Below are positions 53,636-63,258 of a DNA stretch of 64,000 nt, in pieces; within the stretch, counting starts at the first letter, position 1; each line of letters begins with the position of its first letter. Below the pieces are notes generated by a model. That model saw nothing but the letters and a program-made list of their open reading frames with translations, was not told the DNA's origin and did not search any database. Both the position numbers and the translations under genes were made by a program. The stretch is from the NCBI RefSeq assembly GCF_002287375.1, contig NZ_NPOA01000001.1, forward strand, positions 372,001 through 436,000, in the 5' to 3' direction. Source of the DNA: Virgibacillus profundi. GTDB lineage: Bacteria; Bacillota; Bacilli; Bacillales; Amphibacillaceae.

Positions 53636-55306
53636 TTACATTTTTTCCGGTGCTGTTACACCAATTAAACCAAGTGCATTAGCAATTGTAATACGTACTG
53701 CCTTCATTAGTGCAATCCGGGCACCTGTTAACTCTTTATTTTGTGGATCAAGCACTTTTTCTGCATTATAAAAGCTATGCAAAAGTGAAGCCAGATCAAA
53801 TACATATTGTGTTACTTTATGTGGTGTATGTTTTTCAGCTGCTTCTGCTACAGTTTGCGGAAATTCACCAAGCTTTTTCAGAAGGTCGATTTCTTTTTCA
53901 GCCGTCAAAAGTGCTGCATCAAATGTTTCACTTCCAGCAAGTCCTTTTTCTTCTGCCTGTTTAAGCATCGTGCATATACGTGCATGTGCATATTGTACGT
54001 AATATACCGGGTTATCATTTGACTGCGAACGAGCCAGGTCCATGTCAAAGTCCAGTTGTGAATCATTAGAGCGGGCTACGAAAAAGTAACGTACTGCATC
54101 AATTCCAACCTCTTCCATTAATTCACGCAGTGCAACAGCTCTTCCTGTCCGCTTGCTCATTTTCACTTTTTCGCCGTTTTCAAATAGGTTTACCATTTGG
54201 ATAATTTTTACTTCAAACTGTTCTTCAGAATATCCTAATGCCTGAATGGCAGCACGCATCCTTGGAACATATCCATGGTGGTCAGCTCCCCAAACATTAA
54301 TTATTTTATCAAATCCGCGCTCCAGTTTATTTTTATGATAAGCGATATCTGGTGTCAGATAAGTAAAGCTTGTATCCTGCTTAATGAGCACCCGGTCTTT
54401 GTCATCCCCGAGCTCTGTTGATTTAAACCATGTTGCTCCATCTTTTTCATAGGTGTAATTGCCTTCATCCAATGTTTTTAGTGCTTCGGAAATTTTGTCA
54501 TCCTTGTATAATGACCTTTCTGAGAACCAGTTATCAAATTGCACACGGAAATCTGCTAAATCCTTTTCGATTTTCCCGAGTTCATATTTCAAACCATACT
54601 CTTTGAAAAATGCTAAACGCTCAGATTTTTCCTCAGACGCCCATTTATCACCATACGCTTCGGCTAAAACTTTTCCAATTTCAACAATATCCTGCCCATG
54701 ATAGCCATCTTCAGGCATCTCTGCATCTTTTCCAAGTGCCTGCAGATAGCGTGCTTCCACTGATAATGCAAGGTTATCAATTTGATTTCCGGCATCATTA
54801 ATATAGTATTCGCGCTCCACATTGTAGCCTGCTGCGCCTAGAACATTACATAATACATCACCAAAGGCTGCACCACGAGCGTGACCAAGATGCAAGTCCC
54901 CCGTTGGATTTACAGATACAAATTCAACCTGGATTCTTTCACCATCACCAGCATTTGTTCGTCCATATGTCTCTTTAGCTTCAAGAACCGCAGGGACAAC
55001 TTCACCTAAAAAATCATTCTTCAGGAAAAAATTAATAAAACCAGGTCCTGCAATTTCTACTTTTTCAATGGATGCTTTTGTCTCGTCTAAATTTGCCACA
55101 ATATCTTCAGCAATTTGACGTGGTGCTTTTTTTGCAATTCGTGCAAGCTGCATGGCAATATTTGTTGCGAAATCGCCATGTGATTTATCCTTTGGTTTTT
55201 CCAATATAATTTCAGGCAATTCCTCTTCATTTGCAAGCTTTGCTTTTATTGTAGAAGCAGCTATTTCCTGTTTTAAATTATCCTCTGTTTGTTTCAAGAC
55301 ATTCAT
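53636..55306 (-). CDS. argS: Arginyl-tRNA synthetase
   Basis: Class I synthetase charging tRNA-Arg, 556 aa. N-terminal Add1 domain, HIGH-like motif [20 protein letters not shown]-like motif KVKMSKRTG, and the anticodon-binding DALR domain ([13 protein letters not shown]). The ATG abuts the ywiB stop (TAAATG overlap-free), with GGAGGGTG inside ywiB, so translation is coupled. The ywiB-argS pair is conserved in Bacillus. Confidence 0.98.
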   Translation of the reverse strand: MNVLKQTEDNLKQEIAASTIKAKLANEEELPEIILEKPKDKSHGDFATNIAMQLARIAKKAPRQIAEDIVANLDETKASIEKVEIAGPGFINFFLKNDFLGEVVPAVLEAKETYGRTNAGDGERIQVEFVSVNPTGDLHLGHARGAAFGDVLCNVLGAAGYNVEREYYINDAGNQIDNLALSVEARYLQALGKDAEMPEDGYHGQDIVEIGKVLAEAYGDKWASEEKSERLAFFKEYGLKYELGKIEKDLADFRVQFDNWFSERSLYKDDKISEALKTLDEGNYTYEKDGATWFKSTELGDDKDRVLIKQDTSFTYLTPDIAYHKNKLERGFDKIINVWGADHHGYVPRMRAAIQALGYSEEQFEVKIIQMVNLFENGEKVKMSKRTGRAVALRELMEEVGIDAVRYFFVARSNDSQLDFDMDLARSQSNDNPVYYVQYAHARICTMLKQAEEKGLAGSETFDAALLTAEKEIDLLKKLGEFPQTVAEAAEKHTPHKVTQYVFDLASLLHSFYNAEKVLDPQNKELTGARIALMKAVRITIANALGLIGVTAPEKM

Positions 55307-55744
55307 TTAAGCACCCTCCTCTGTATAGGTTAATACCAGTTCATGTTTCCGTTCTTCCTGACCATTTAATTTTACCGTATAGGAAATAGTCAGCTTCCCC
55401 TGATCATTTTCATTCATCGACTGATAGGAAATAGAATTCGTATATGTTTCCATATGGATATTTCCATGTGGATGCTGAAAGACATTTTCTGTCGTATGAT
55501 TTTTTCGGAATTTTTGGTTCATCGTTACATTTCCCGAACGCTTAATGCTTACTCTATCCGTCTGAATGGTAATCAAATTTTTAATCGTGGAATTATCCTC
55601 CATCTTTTCTTCATATGTAAGCACATCAAGATGGTTTTTTTTATAAAAATCCCCAGATTGTTTTATGGTGTTATATTCCATTTGCCCATTATCATCAATG
55701 GTTGTACGGAGTTCAATTGCAACTGATTTTTTATATGTATCCAT
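55307..55744 (-). CDS. ywiB: YwiB family protein (DUF1934)
   Basis: Protein of 145 aa of the DUF1934/YwiB family, predicted to form a calycin-like beta-barrel (alternating strands: VAIELRTTI, GDFYKKNHLDVLTYEE, KLTISYTVKLNGQEERKHELVLTYTE). No catalytic motif is known. It is the first gene before argS, as in B. subtilis, and shares its transcript. Start ATG after AGAGGCG, a modest ribosome site. Confidence 0.88.
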   Translation of the reverse strand: MDTYKKSVAIELRTTIDDNGQMEYNTIKQSGDFYKKNHLDVLTYEEKMEDNSTIKNLITIQTDRVSIKRSGNVTMNQKFRKNHTTENVFQHPHGNIHMETYTNSISYQSMNENDQGKLTISYTVKLNGQEERKHELVLTYTEEGA

Positions 55745-55857
55745 GACATCGCCTCTATTTTAGAAAAAATCGTATATTGTCCTATTATAGCGATAAGTTG
55801 GGGGGATAATCAATCATATTTTATGGAAATTCTTCTAGAAAAGTATTCCTGCCCCCC

Positions 55858-55885
55858 TGATGGTACTTTTGTTTGTGCCATACTA
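55858..55885 (+). promoter_or_regulatory. Candidate forespore (sigma-F/G) promoter of pbpG
   Basis: CATACTA at 55879-55885 matches the sigma-G/-F -10 pattern CATNNTA; a poor -35 TGATG lies 16 bp upstream. The site is about 84 nt before the pbpG ATG. B. subtilis pbpG is transcribed in the forespore. Confidence 0.35.
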
Positions 55886-55968
55886 CTGGCATTTTCGGTA
55901 ATTAAGTTTATTTCTTTATATCTTTTCCCATAATGAGATTATGCAGACATTCATTGGAGCTAATTATT

Positions 55969-57996
55969 ATGGGAAAAAAGTTTAATAAAAATAGATTCAT
56001 CATTAAAATATTGCTGGGTGCTTTCCTATTATTTTTAAGCGTCATATTGGGCGTTTATTTGGTGAGTTTTATTTTAGGTCCACCAACGTTAACAAATCAG
56101 CAAAACACAATTTATTATAGTAATTCCGATGAAATTATCGGGGAGGAAAGTGGATCGGAAAACAGGTATTGGGTTGAACTTGATGAGATGTCTCCTGCTG
56201 TTATTGATGCAACCTTAATGATTGAGGATAAGCATTTTTATGATCATCATGGATTTGATTTCAGAAGAATTGCGGGAGCCATATGGAAGGATATTCAAAG
56301 TTTTTCTTTGAAGGAAGGGGCCAGTACGCTTACACAGCAATATGCACGTAATTTATTCCTCACCCATGAAAAAACCTGGGAAAGGAAATTAAAAGAAGCC
56401 TTTTATACGATTCGACTCGAGATGTATTATTCGAAGGACGAAATTCTGGAGGGCTATTTAAATACGATTTATTATGGGCATGGGGCATATGGAATCGAAG
56501 CTGCCAGCAATCACTTTTTTAATAAATCTGCAAAAAAACTGACCCTTGCTGAGGCATCGATGTTAGCTGGTATTCCTAAAGGACCAACCTATTATTCTCC
56601 ATTAAATGATGAGGAAAGAGCGAAGAACCGCCAGCTGCAAATTTTGAAATCAATGTTGAATGAAAAGAAAATCACCGAACAGGAATATGATTTGGCTACA
56701 GGTAAAAAACTGACATATGCTGATCAAACAGATCGAAATAAAGTTGAAATAGGCTCCTATTTTCAGGACGTGGTTTTGCAGGAAGCTTCCAAAATACTGG
56801 AGCTCGATTCCGAATCCATCAGATCTGGTGGATTTCAAATTTATACGACATTAAATATTGATTATCAAAAACAGCTGGAAAGCAAAATAAATACAACAGT
56901 AAACCATGCCAGCGAAATTCAGGCTGGCGCTATCGCAATGGAGCCGAAGACTGGTGGAATTCGTGCAATGGTTGGCGGCAGAAATTATGAGGAGAGCCCT
57001 TTTAACAGGGCCACTATGGCAAAACGAATGCCTGGGTCTGCGTTTAAGCCATTTTTATATTATACTGCACTCGAAAATGGGTATACACCAAGCACCATGC
57101 TGATGAGTAAACCTACCACTTTCGAATTGGAGAATGCAGCTGTTTACAGTCCCAGCAATTTTAATGGCTATTATGCAAATCAACCGATAACATTAGCTCG
57201 GGCATTAGCTTTATCAGATAATGTCTATGCCGTGAAAACGAATATGTTTTTAGGTGCTGACAAACTTGTTGAAACTGCGAAAAATTTTGGTATTACCAGC
57301 GAATTACCTGCAGTGCCATCACTTGCATTAGGTACAGCTGCAGTTACAGTTGAAGAAATGGTTACAGGTTATGGACTACCGGCCAACGGGGGCAAGAAAA
57401 TAGACGGCTACACGATTGAAAAAATTATTGACAGGGATGGTAAAACTGTTTTTGAAAGAGATAATGATTCCAGTGAGTTGGTTCTTGATCCCCAAAAAGC
57501 ATTTATCCTAACCCAGCTGATGACAGGAATGTTTGACAGAGAGCTGGATGGCTATATGGCTGTAACAGGCTCTTCGATAGCAAATGACCTTACACATCTT
57601 TATGCCGGTAAATCAGGTACAACCGATTCGGACAGCTGGATGATTGGATTCAGCCCATCTCTTGTGGCAGGTGTTTGGATCGGCTATGACGATAACCGTT
57701 CCATGGAAATCGTCGCAGAAAGCACCTATGCCAAAAACATATGGGCCGGGTTTATGGAAAGTGCTCATGAAGGATTACCTCAAGAGAAATTCCCATCCCC
57801 CGCTGGTGTTGTCGGTATCCCCATCGATCCCGCAACAGGAGAGCGCGCCACACCATACTGTGATGCGAGCCGTGTAATGTATTATGAAAAAGGAACAGAA
57901 CCTGAGTCCCATTGCACCGAGCATTTTCATATAGAGGGCAATGAAAAAGAGGATAATAAAGGCATTTTGGAAAAACTGTTTGAAATGTTTAATTGA
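55969..57996 (+). CDS. pbpG: Class A penicillin-binding protein PbpG
   Basis: Bifunctional cell-wall synthase, 675 aa from the ATG at 55969 (GGAG 9 nt upstream; the ATG at 55933 has no ribosome site). Membrane anchor at about 13-38; glycosyltransferase domain with catalytic Glu86 (IEDKHFYDHHGFD) and GASTLTQQ; transpeptidase domain with Ser357 (SAFK), Ser416-Asp-Asn (SDN) and Lys548-Ser-Gly-Thr. Position beside ywhD equates it with B. subtilis PbpG (PBP2d), used in spore wall synthesis. It is one of three plus-strand genes in the window. Confidence 0.94.
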   Translation: MGKKFNKNRFIIKILLGAFLLFLSVILGVYLVSFILGPPTLTNQQNTIYYSNSDEIIGEESGSENRYWVELDEMSPAVIDATLMIEDKHFYDHHGFDFRRIAGAIWKDIQSFSLKEGASTLTQQYARNLFLTHEKTWERKLKEAFYTIRLEMYYSKDEILEGYLNTIYYGHGAYGIEAASNHFFNKSAKKLTLAEASMLAGIPKGPTYYSPLNDEERAKNRQLQILKSMLNEKKITEQEYDLATGKKLTYADQTDRNKVEIGSYFQDVVLQEASKILELDSESIRSGGFQIYTTLNIDYQKQLESKINTTVNHASEIQAGAIAMEPKTGGIRAMVGGRNYEESPFNRATMAKRMPGSAFKPFLYYTALENGYTPSTMLMSKPTTFELENAAVYSPSNFNGYYANQPITLARALALSDNVYAVKTNMFLGADKLVETAKNFGITSELPAVPSLALGTAAVTVEEMVTGYGLPANGGKKIDGYTIEKIIDRDGKTVFERDNDSSELVLDPQKAFILTQLMTGMFDRELDGYMAVTGSSIANDLTHLYAGKSGTTDSDSWMIGFSPSLVAGVWIGYDDNRSMEIVAESTYAKNIWAGFMESAHEGLPQEKFPSPAGVVGIPIDPATGERATPYCDASRVMYYEKGTEPESHCTEHFHIEGNEKEDNKGILEKLFEMFN

Positions 57997-58112
57997 ATTT
58001 GTTGTGCGGGCGTTTACTTAATAATGGAAAACTCTTTTTCTCACGAAGATGGTAGTGCTGCCGAAGCTTTCCTGTTCTGCAGTATTTTCTATTGGCTTGG
58101 CTTTGAGCAGTA

Positions 58113-58192
58113 TTGTCCTTCAGGGGATTTCTCACGGACAGTTCGCATCTATTTTCCAATTGTTTTGTCCTTGAGGGGAGCTCTCACGGATA
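58113..58192 (-). repeat. Palindromic TGTCCGTGAGA repeat, two units, inverted
   Basis: Two units in the opposite orientation to those at 26689 and 38466: TTGTCCTT boxes at 58113 and 58165, 52 bp apart, each followed by a (T/C)TCTCACGGA box. Here the preceding gene (pbpG) is on the plus strand, so orientation relative to the upstream gene's 3' end is kept. Confidence 0.72.
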
Positions 58193-58282
58193 TTTTAGAA
58201 GTTCTATTGGAATTTTTGCCGCATCGTTCTTCCAGAGCAGTATTTTAAGTTGTCACTTCCATCAAATTCATAGTTTAATAAG

Positions 58283-58341
58283 CAAAAAAAAGAGCCGACA
58301 TCAGGTAAGTCCGTCTTACCTGATTGTCGGCTTCTTTTTTT
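58283..58341. terminator. Bidirectional terminator between pbpG and ywhD
   Basis: AGCCGACA/TGTCGGCT and CAGGTAAG/CTTACCTG form a nearly continuous 16-bp stem flanked by an A-run and a T-run (TTCTTTTTTT), between convergent genes. Confidence 0.9.
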
Positions 58342-58467
58342 GTCCTAGCAATACATGAGTTAGCCCATGTATACACATTTTACAAATTTATAATGAAAAG
58401 TACAAGATTTTAGCTAGTTATTCATAATTCGTCACAAATTGTTCACTTTTAAGTGTTTTAAATTACC

Positions 58468-58989
58468 CTATTCCGGAAGAACCTCTTTTAATTCATCCGT
58501 GGAATTATTCCACATGTCTTCATTAAATTCGACAAGGAAATCCTTCAGTAATTTTTTGGATGGATCATCCATATGTTCGACGATGATTTTGCCTTTTAAT
58601 GATTTTTCCATGTGCGTCACATGCTCTGCCATGGATTTGTATGCACGTTTGATGGAACGGTCGACACGTAATTCACTTCCGGCCACCCCTGCATAATATG
58701 GTCCGTTTTCACCACGGTCCACATTTACCCAAACGATCCAATACAGCTTGCCATTTGGAACTTCATCCTTATTTGGCAGATATTTCACACGGCGCTCTAT
58801 ATCACTGCGTGCATGCATTGCACCCATATCTACATATGCTTTATTTTCACTCGGGTCAACAATAACGGGGGACATATTTTCTAAACTAACGGTTCCTGCC
58901 CCATAACCGCCATGCCCATCAGTAGAATCATCCTTAATAATTGTAAATGCATTGCTCTTCTTTTTATTTGAAGATTGATCGGAACTCAT
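58468..58989 (-). CDS. ywhD: YwhD family protein
   Basis: Uncharacterised cytoplasmic protein of 173 aa (YwhD family). Conserved blocks include GYGAGTVSLENMSPVIVD, KAYVDMGAMHARSDIERRVK and GKLYWIVWVNVDRGENGPYYAGVAG. There is no membrane segment. AGAAGGAGGG precedes the ATG. It lies between pbpG and ywgA as in B. subtilis. The function is not known. Confidence 0.9.
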   Translation of the reverse strand: MSSDQSSNKKKSNAFTIIKDDSTDGHGGYGAGTVSLENMSPVIVDPSENKAYVDMGAMHARSDIERRVKYLPNKDEVPNGKLYWIVWVNVDRGENGPYYAGVAGSELRVDRSIKRAYKSMAEHVTHMEKSLKGKIIVEHMDDPSKKLLKDFLVEFNEDMWNNSTDELKEVLPE

Positions 58990-59093
58990 ACCGGGAGCCC
59001 TCCTTCTATTTCTGTATTGTTATCCATTGTAGCACAGGAATCTGCTCTTTTTAACTTATTCGATTTCACGCAGGCGCAGCAGGTGCTCTATTC

Positions 59094-59594
59094 CTATTGT
59101 ACTTGAGATAATTTTCCAATAAACGCCCACGCCTCAGAAATCTCATCTAAACTGTATTTTTGCTTAGGTTTCGTAATTTGTATTTTCTCTTCCACTTCAT
59201 TTTTAGATAAATCATCAAAATAAAGCATTGTAGAAACAAGTTCAAGAAACCGGGAACTTCTTCCTTTAAGCATGACCACTTTATCTGTAAAATCTGGGAG
59301 TCCTGTGGAAAATTGATTTAGAAACGTTTCACCTGCAGAAGTAATTGTGTAATGATATTGATAATAGCTGCTTTTCTCTTCTTTCATCTCATCAATAAAC
59401 CCAAGATTACAAAGCTCTTCTACCCGTAATGTTAATTCCTCAGAATAAGGGCCATAGAAATGAAACTGATATTTTTCCTCAAAGGGAATGTCTTGTTTTT
59501 GCAAAATATAAATCATCTTCTGTAGCTTTTTACGGCCGGTAACCTCATTGGCTACAGAAAAAAACTGCATTAGCTTTGCATGATTATTTAACAT
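59094..59594 (-). CDS. ywgA: YwgA family protein
   Basis: Uncharacterised protein of 166 aa from the ATG at 59594, the same length as B. subtilis YwgA. It begins with a helical region (KLMQFFSVANEVTGRKKLQKMIYILQK) and a winged-helix-like stretch (FHFYGPYSEELTLRVEELCNLGFIDEM). Its start overlaps the ywfO end by 11 nt, with GGGGAG upstream inside ywfO, so the two are coupled. An upstream start at 59615 is less likely. Confidence 0.87.
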   Translation of the reverse strand: MLNNHAKLMQFFSVANEVTGRKKLQKMIYILQKQDIPFEEKYQFHFYGPYSEELTLRVEELCNLGFIDEMKEEKSSYYQYHYTITSAGETFLNQFSTGLPDFTDKVVMLKGRSSRFLELVSTMLYFDDLSKNEVEEKIQITKPKQKYSLDEISEAWAFIGKLSQVQ

Positions 59595-60903
59595 TTTTAA
59601 TCTCTCCCCGCCCATATAAAATAGCTTTTATTCTGTTTTTGATATTCTCATCTTTTATATCATTCAATAAATCATTGGGAAAATATAACTTATGATCTGT
59701 TCGCTTTCTCCCGGAGATTGATTCTACAATATCGGAATGCCTGGAAAGCTCTTTCAGCTCATTATTTGGCATAAGTAAATGAATCGGCAACCGCTCTTCC
59801 TCTTCACCAGGCCTGTAAAAATCATACGGTAAATCGGAAGAGGAATCTACAACAAGGTAATATTCCGGATCAATGTTTGCTTTCTGAAACAGTCGATACA
59901 GTTCCATCCATTCATTCATTTGCAGATTAGGATTAAACTCCACATATTTAAACAGGCGGCGATTCATAAATCGTTCACATAAGTCCCTTAAAATGCTGTC
60001 ATCCTCTTCCTGCCATAGCTGGAAATAATAATGAACAATCGACTCATCCAGTTTTAAATATTCATCCAAAGCTACTTTCCCTTTAAAAAAGGAAATAAAA
60101 TGTGTTGGTTTAAGCTTAAACTTAAAATCATTTGTCTCATATAAATATTTGGCACGATGCAGGATTTTCGAAAGAATTACTTCAGCACTTCTTGTAACAG
60201 GATGAAAATATACTTGCCAATACATTTGATAGCGACTCATAATGTAATCCTCGACCGCATGCATACCCGTGGATTTGATCACTACCTGATCCTCAATCGG
60301 CCGCATCACACGTAAAATTCTTTCCATATCAAAATGGCCGTAGCTTACCCCTGTGAAATAAGCATCCCGCTGCAAATAATCCATACGATCTGCATCAATC
60401 TGACTTGAAATCAAACTGACTACTAATTTATCTTCATACGTCTTAGCGATGACATCAGCGACCTTCTGAGCAAAACCTGAAGCAACACGCTCCAATATTT
60501 TATTAATATAAGTATCCCCTAATATAATTGCTTGAGTAAAATATTCATGATCCAGCTTAAACACTTTTTCAAAAGAATGGGAAAACGGCCCATGCCCCAG
60601 GTCATGCAGCAATGCCGCACATAAACATAAAAGCCGTTCATCATTATTCCAGTGTGGGCGATCCTGAAAATTATAAATGATACGGCGTACTATTTCATAT
60701 ACCCCAAGTGAATGGTTGAAACGACTATGTTCTGCTCCGTGAAAAGTATAATTTGTTGTCCCGAGCTGCTTAATTCTGCGCAGGCGCTGGAATTCCGGTG
60801 TCGCTATTAAATCCCAAATAACCCGATCCTTCACATGAACATATCTATGGACAGGATCTTTGAAAACCTTCTCCTCATTTAATTGTTCATCTTTATATGC
60901 CAT
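59584..60903 (-). CDS. ywfO: HD-domain phosphohydrolase YwfO
   Basis: Metal-dependent HD-superfamily hydrolase of 439 aa, related to dNTP triphosphohydrolases (SAMHD1/EF1143-like). Metal ligands: His in HSRFNHSLGV, the HD pair in LLHDLGHGPFSH, and Asp in SSQIDADRMDYLQRDAYFTG. Substrate unverified; the nearest described enzymes remove triphosphate from dNTPs. AUG preceded by a poor ribosome site; translated together with ywgA. Confidence 0.9.
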   Translation of the reverse strand: MAYKDEQLNEEKVFKDPVHRYVHVKDRVIWDLIATPEFQRLRRIKQLGTTNYTFHGAEHSRFNHSLGVYEIVRRIIYNFQDRPHWNNDERLLCLCAALLHDLGHGPFSHSFEKVFKLDHEYFTQAIILGDTYINKILERVASGFAQKVADVIAKTYEDKLVVSLISSQIDADRMDYLQRDAYFTGVSYGHFDMERILRVMRPIEDQVVIKSTGMHAVEDYIMSRYQMYWQVYFHPVTRSAEVILSKILHRAKYLYETNDFKFKLKPTHFISFFKGKVALDEYLKLDESIVHYYFQLWQEEDDSILRDLCERFMNRRLFKYVEFNPNLQMNEWMELYRLFQKANIDPEYYLVVDSSSDLPYDFYRPGEEEERLPIHLLMPNNELKELSRHSDIVESISGRKRTDHKLYFPNDLLNDIKDENIKNRIKAILYGRGEIKNVK

Positions 60904-60991
60904 CTATTTTCTCATCCCGTTTCTTTTCGACGATTTTAGTTTATTATATAATAGAAGACAATAGGAAAAAAGAGATACGAAGGAGTTTATT

Positions 60992-61843
60992 ATGAAAAAC
61001 TGGAAAGACATCATAAGTCATAAGACATTTCGATATATAGATCATTCGAATGAACAGAAATTTAATGGTGAAATTTATTCGGCCATCACATCATTTGCCA
61101 TAGATGATGCATTGGCTTTATCAGTAAGCGACGAACTCTCCCCACCCATCATTCGATTATGGGCACATCCTGAGACAATTGTGCTTGGCATTCCGGATGC
61201 CAAACTCCCTTATATAGATGAAGGTGTACCATTGCTTTCTGCAAATGGCTACCATGTTGTTGTGCGTAATTCAGGTGGACTTGCTGTAGCACTCGATCAA
61301 GGTGTATTAAATATTTCCCTGATTCTACCAGGGGTAAAACATATTTCTATCCATGATTGCTATGAAGCGATGGTTAGTTTTATTCAATATATGTTGCGTG
61401 ATTTGACTGACAGCATTCAAGCATTTGAGGTTGTTGGCTCCTATTGTCCAGGTGATTATGATTTAAGTATCAACGGAAGAAAATTTGCCGGAATCTCACA
61501 ACGGCGTGTTAAAGATGGTGCGTCAATTCAAATCTATTTGGATGTAGAAGGAAATAGCTACGAGCGTGCTACTTTAATCCGACAATTTTATGATATCAGT
61601 AAAAAAGATGAGGAAACAAAATTCACGTACCCAACAGTTAAACCGGAAGTTATGGGATCGTTATCGGAATTATTGGGTATAAATTTATCCGTGGAAGAAA
61701 TGAAAAAACATGTCTACGAAGCACTGAATGATTTCAGTGAGCATATAGTGGAAATTGATTTTTCTGACAAGGAGCTTGAAGCATTTAGTAAACGTCATGA
61801 GCAAATGAAGAAACGGAATGAAAGCATTGCTGAAATGCAATGA
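60992..61843 (+). CDS. lipL: Octanoyl-[GcvH]:protein N-octanoyltransferase
   Basis: Amidotransferase of lipoate metabolism that moves octanoyl/lipoyl groups from GcvH to E2 subunits, 283 aa. Catalytic Cys152 in GSYCPGDYDLSI corresponds to Cys150 of B. subtilis LipL; Lys164 lies in INGRKFAGISQRR. The N-terminal VVVRNSGGLAVALDQGVLNIS matches the LipL fold. GAAGGAG precedes the ATG. Convergent with pta. Confidence 0.95.
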   Translation: MKNWKDIISHKTFRYIDHSNEQKFNGEIYSAITSFAIDDALALSVSDELSPPIIRLWAHPETIVLGIPDAKLPYIDEGVPLLSANGYHVVVRNSGGLAVALDQGVLNISLILPGVKHISIHDCYEAMVSFIQYMLRDLTDSIQAFEVVGSYCPGDYDLSINGRKFAGISQRRVKDGASIQIYLDVEGNSYERATLIRQFYDISKKDEETKFTYPTVKPEVMGSLSELLGINLSVEEMKKHVYEALNDFSEHIVEIDFSDKELEAFSKRHEQMKKRNESIAEMQ

Positions 61844-61883
61844 TTTCCATAGATGCGTCCCTGTTTATTATGATATAATCGTT

Positions 61884-61983
61884 CTCCGGATGATATATCC
61901 ACTCTCCGGACGATATATCCACTTTCTAAGCGATTAGCTTGCTCTCCTGTCGAATTCCCTGCTATCCCAAGGTTATCCCTAGC
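61884..61983 (+). repeat. 20-bp phased repeat array, class A copy 4 (decayed)
   Basis: Two good 20-bp units (CTCCGGATGATATATCCACT and CTCCGGACGATATATCCACT) followed by three strongly diverged units that keep the 20-bp register. Same orientation as the other class A arrays. It ends 12 bp before the pta terminator, between convergent lipL and pta. Confidence 0.8.
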
Positions 61984-61995
61984 CTGTACTGGCAC

Positions 61996-62038
61996 AAAAA
62001 AGCTTGCTAACAGAGTTATTCACTCCGCTCGCAAGCTT
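61996..62038 (-). terminator. Intrinsic terminator of pta
   Basis: AAGCTTGC and GCAAGCTT pair, with an inner GGAGT/ACTCT arm; TTTTTTGTG follows on the minus strand, 16 nt past the pta stop. Confidence 0.85.
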
Positions 62039-62053
62039 CCAGGTCAACTATTA

Positions 62054-63022
62054 TTATGCTTGTGCTGCTGTTATCAATGCTAATTTAAATACATCATCTG
62101 CACTGCATCCGCGGGATAGATCATTCACTGGTTTATTCAGGCCTTGCAGGACAGGGCCGACAGCTTCAAATCCACCTAGGCGCTGCGCAATTTTATAACC
62201 GATATTTCCAGCTTCCAGACTAGGGAAAATAAATACGTTCGCATCTCCCTTAATGATAGAATCGGGAGCTTTTTTCTCTGCGACACTTGGAACAATTGCT
62301 GCATCAAATTGAAATTCACCATCAATAACCAGGGATGGATTTTTCTCTCTGGCAATTGTCAAAGCTTCAACCACTTTGTCGGTTTCCTCTGATTTTGCAG
62401 ATCCTTTTGTTGAAAAACTCAACATTGCAACACGTGGATCAACATCGAATAAATCTGCTGTTACAGCACTTTCAACAGCTATTTCTGCTAGATCCTGAGC
62501 ATCCGGCGTAATATTTATCGCACAATCGGCAAAAACATATTTTTCATCATCACGAACCATTACAAATACACCGGATGTTTTCTTGATGCCTTCTTTTGTT
62601 TTAATAATCTGCAGGGCGGGTCTAACTGTATCAGCAGTGGAATGCGCTGCACCACTTACTAAACCATCTGCCTGGTTCATATAGACAAGCATGGTTCCAA
62701 AATAGTTTTCATCAAGCAATATTTTCATCGCATCCTCTTTTGTAGCCTTGCCTTTACGGCGTTCCACGAATGTTTCAACCATTAAGTTAAATTCCGGGAA
62801 ATCTTTCGGATCCATTATTTTACAAGAAGATACATCTACTCCAACTTCCTCTGCTTTCTGTTTCACACTTGCTTTATCCCCTATTAAGATGGGAGTTAGT
62901 ATACCTGCTGCCCCCAACTGGCTTGCTGCAGTTAAAACACGCTCATCCAGTCCCTCAGGAAAAACGATTGATTTATTTTGATTTGCTATCTTTTCTTTTA
63001 ATTGATCAAATAAGTTACTCAT
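62054..63022 (-). CDS. pta: Phosphate acetyltransferase
   Basis: Converts acetyl-CoA and phosphate to acetyl phosphate in overflow metabolism, 322 aa. Family motifs: IVFPEGLDERVLTAA at the N-terminus, GAAHSTADTVRPALQII, FADCAINITPDAQDLAEIA, and DANVFIFPSLEAGNIGYK. The start follows AGGAGGATG. It is flanked by lipL and hemQ as in B. subtilis. No convincing cre site was seen in the 236-bp region upstream shared with hemQ. Confidence 0.97.
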   Translation of the reverse strand: MSNLFDQLKEKIANQNKSIVFPEGLDERVLTAASQLGAAGILTPILIGDKASVKQKAEEVGVDVSSCKIMDPKDFPEFNLMVETFVERRKGKATKEDAMKILLDENYFGTMLVYMNQADGLVSGAAHSTADTVRPALQIIKTKEGIKKTSGVFVMVRDDEKYVFADCAINITPDAQDLAEIAVESAVTADLFDVDPRVAMLSFSTKGSAKSEETDKVVEALTIAREKNPSLVIDGEFQFDAAIVPSVAEKKAPDSIIKGDANVFIFPSLEAGNIGYKIAQRLGGFEAVGPVLQGLNKPVNDLSRGCSADDVFKLALITAAQA

Positions 63023-63258
63023 TTGTACATCCTCCTATTTTCCATAACCTGCTCCAATTCGTTTTACTATTTCATAATAAATGATTCCTTGTCTCAATTA
63101 AAGTAATCACATCCGGTTATATAACCAAATTTGACAGTAAAATGAACAATGACGAAAAAACATTTCATAAAAGAGCTCACATGTGATTATCTTTCCCTAA
63201 TTATGATAGACTAAAAACATAGGATAAATACTTTTCTGGTTAGAAGGAGAGATAGATT

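Noticed and set aside
58020-58248. Plus-strand frame downstream of pbpG
   Set aside because: Runs through the inverted TGTCC-family repeat, has no ribosome site and looks like no known protein.
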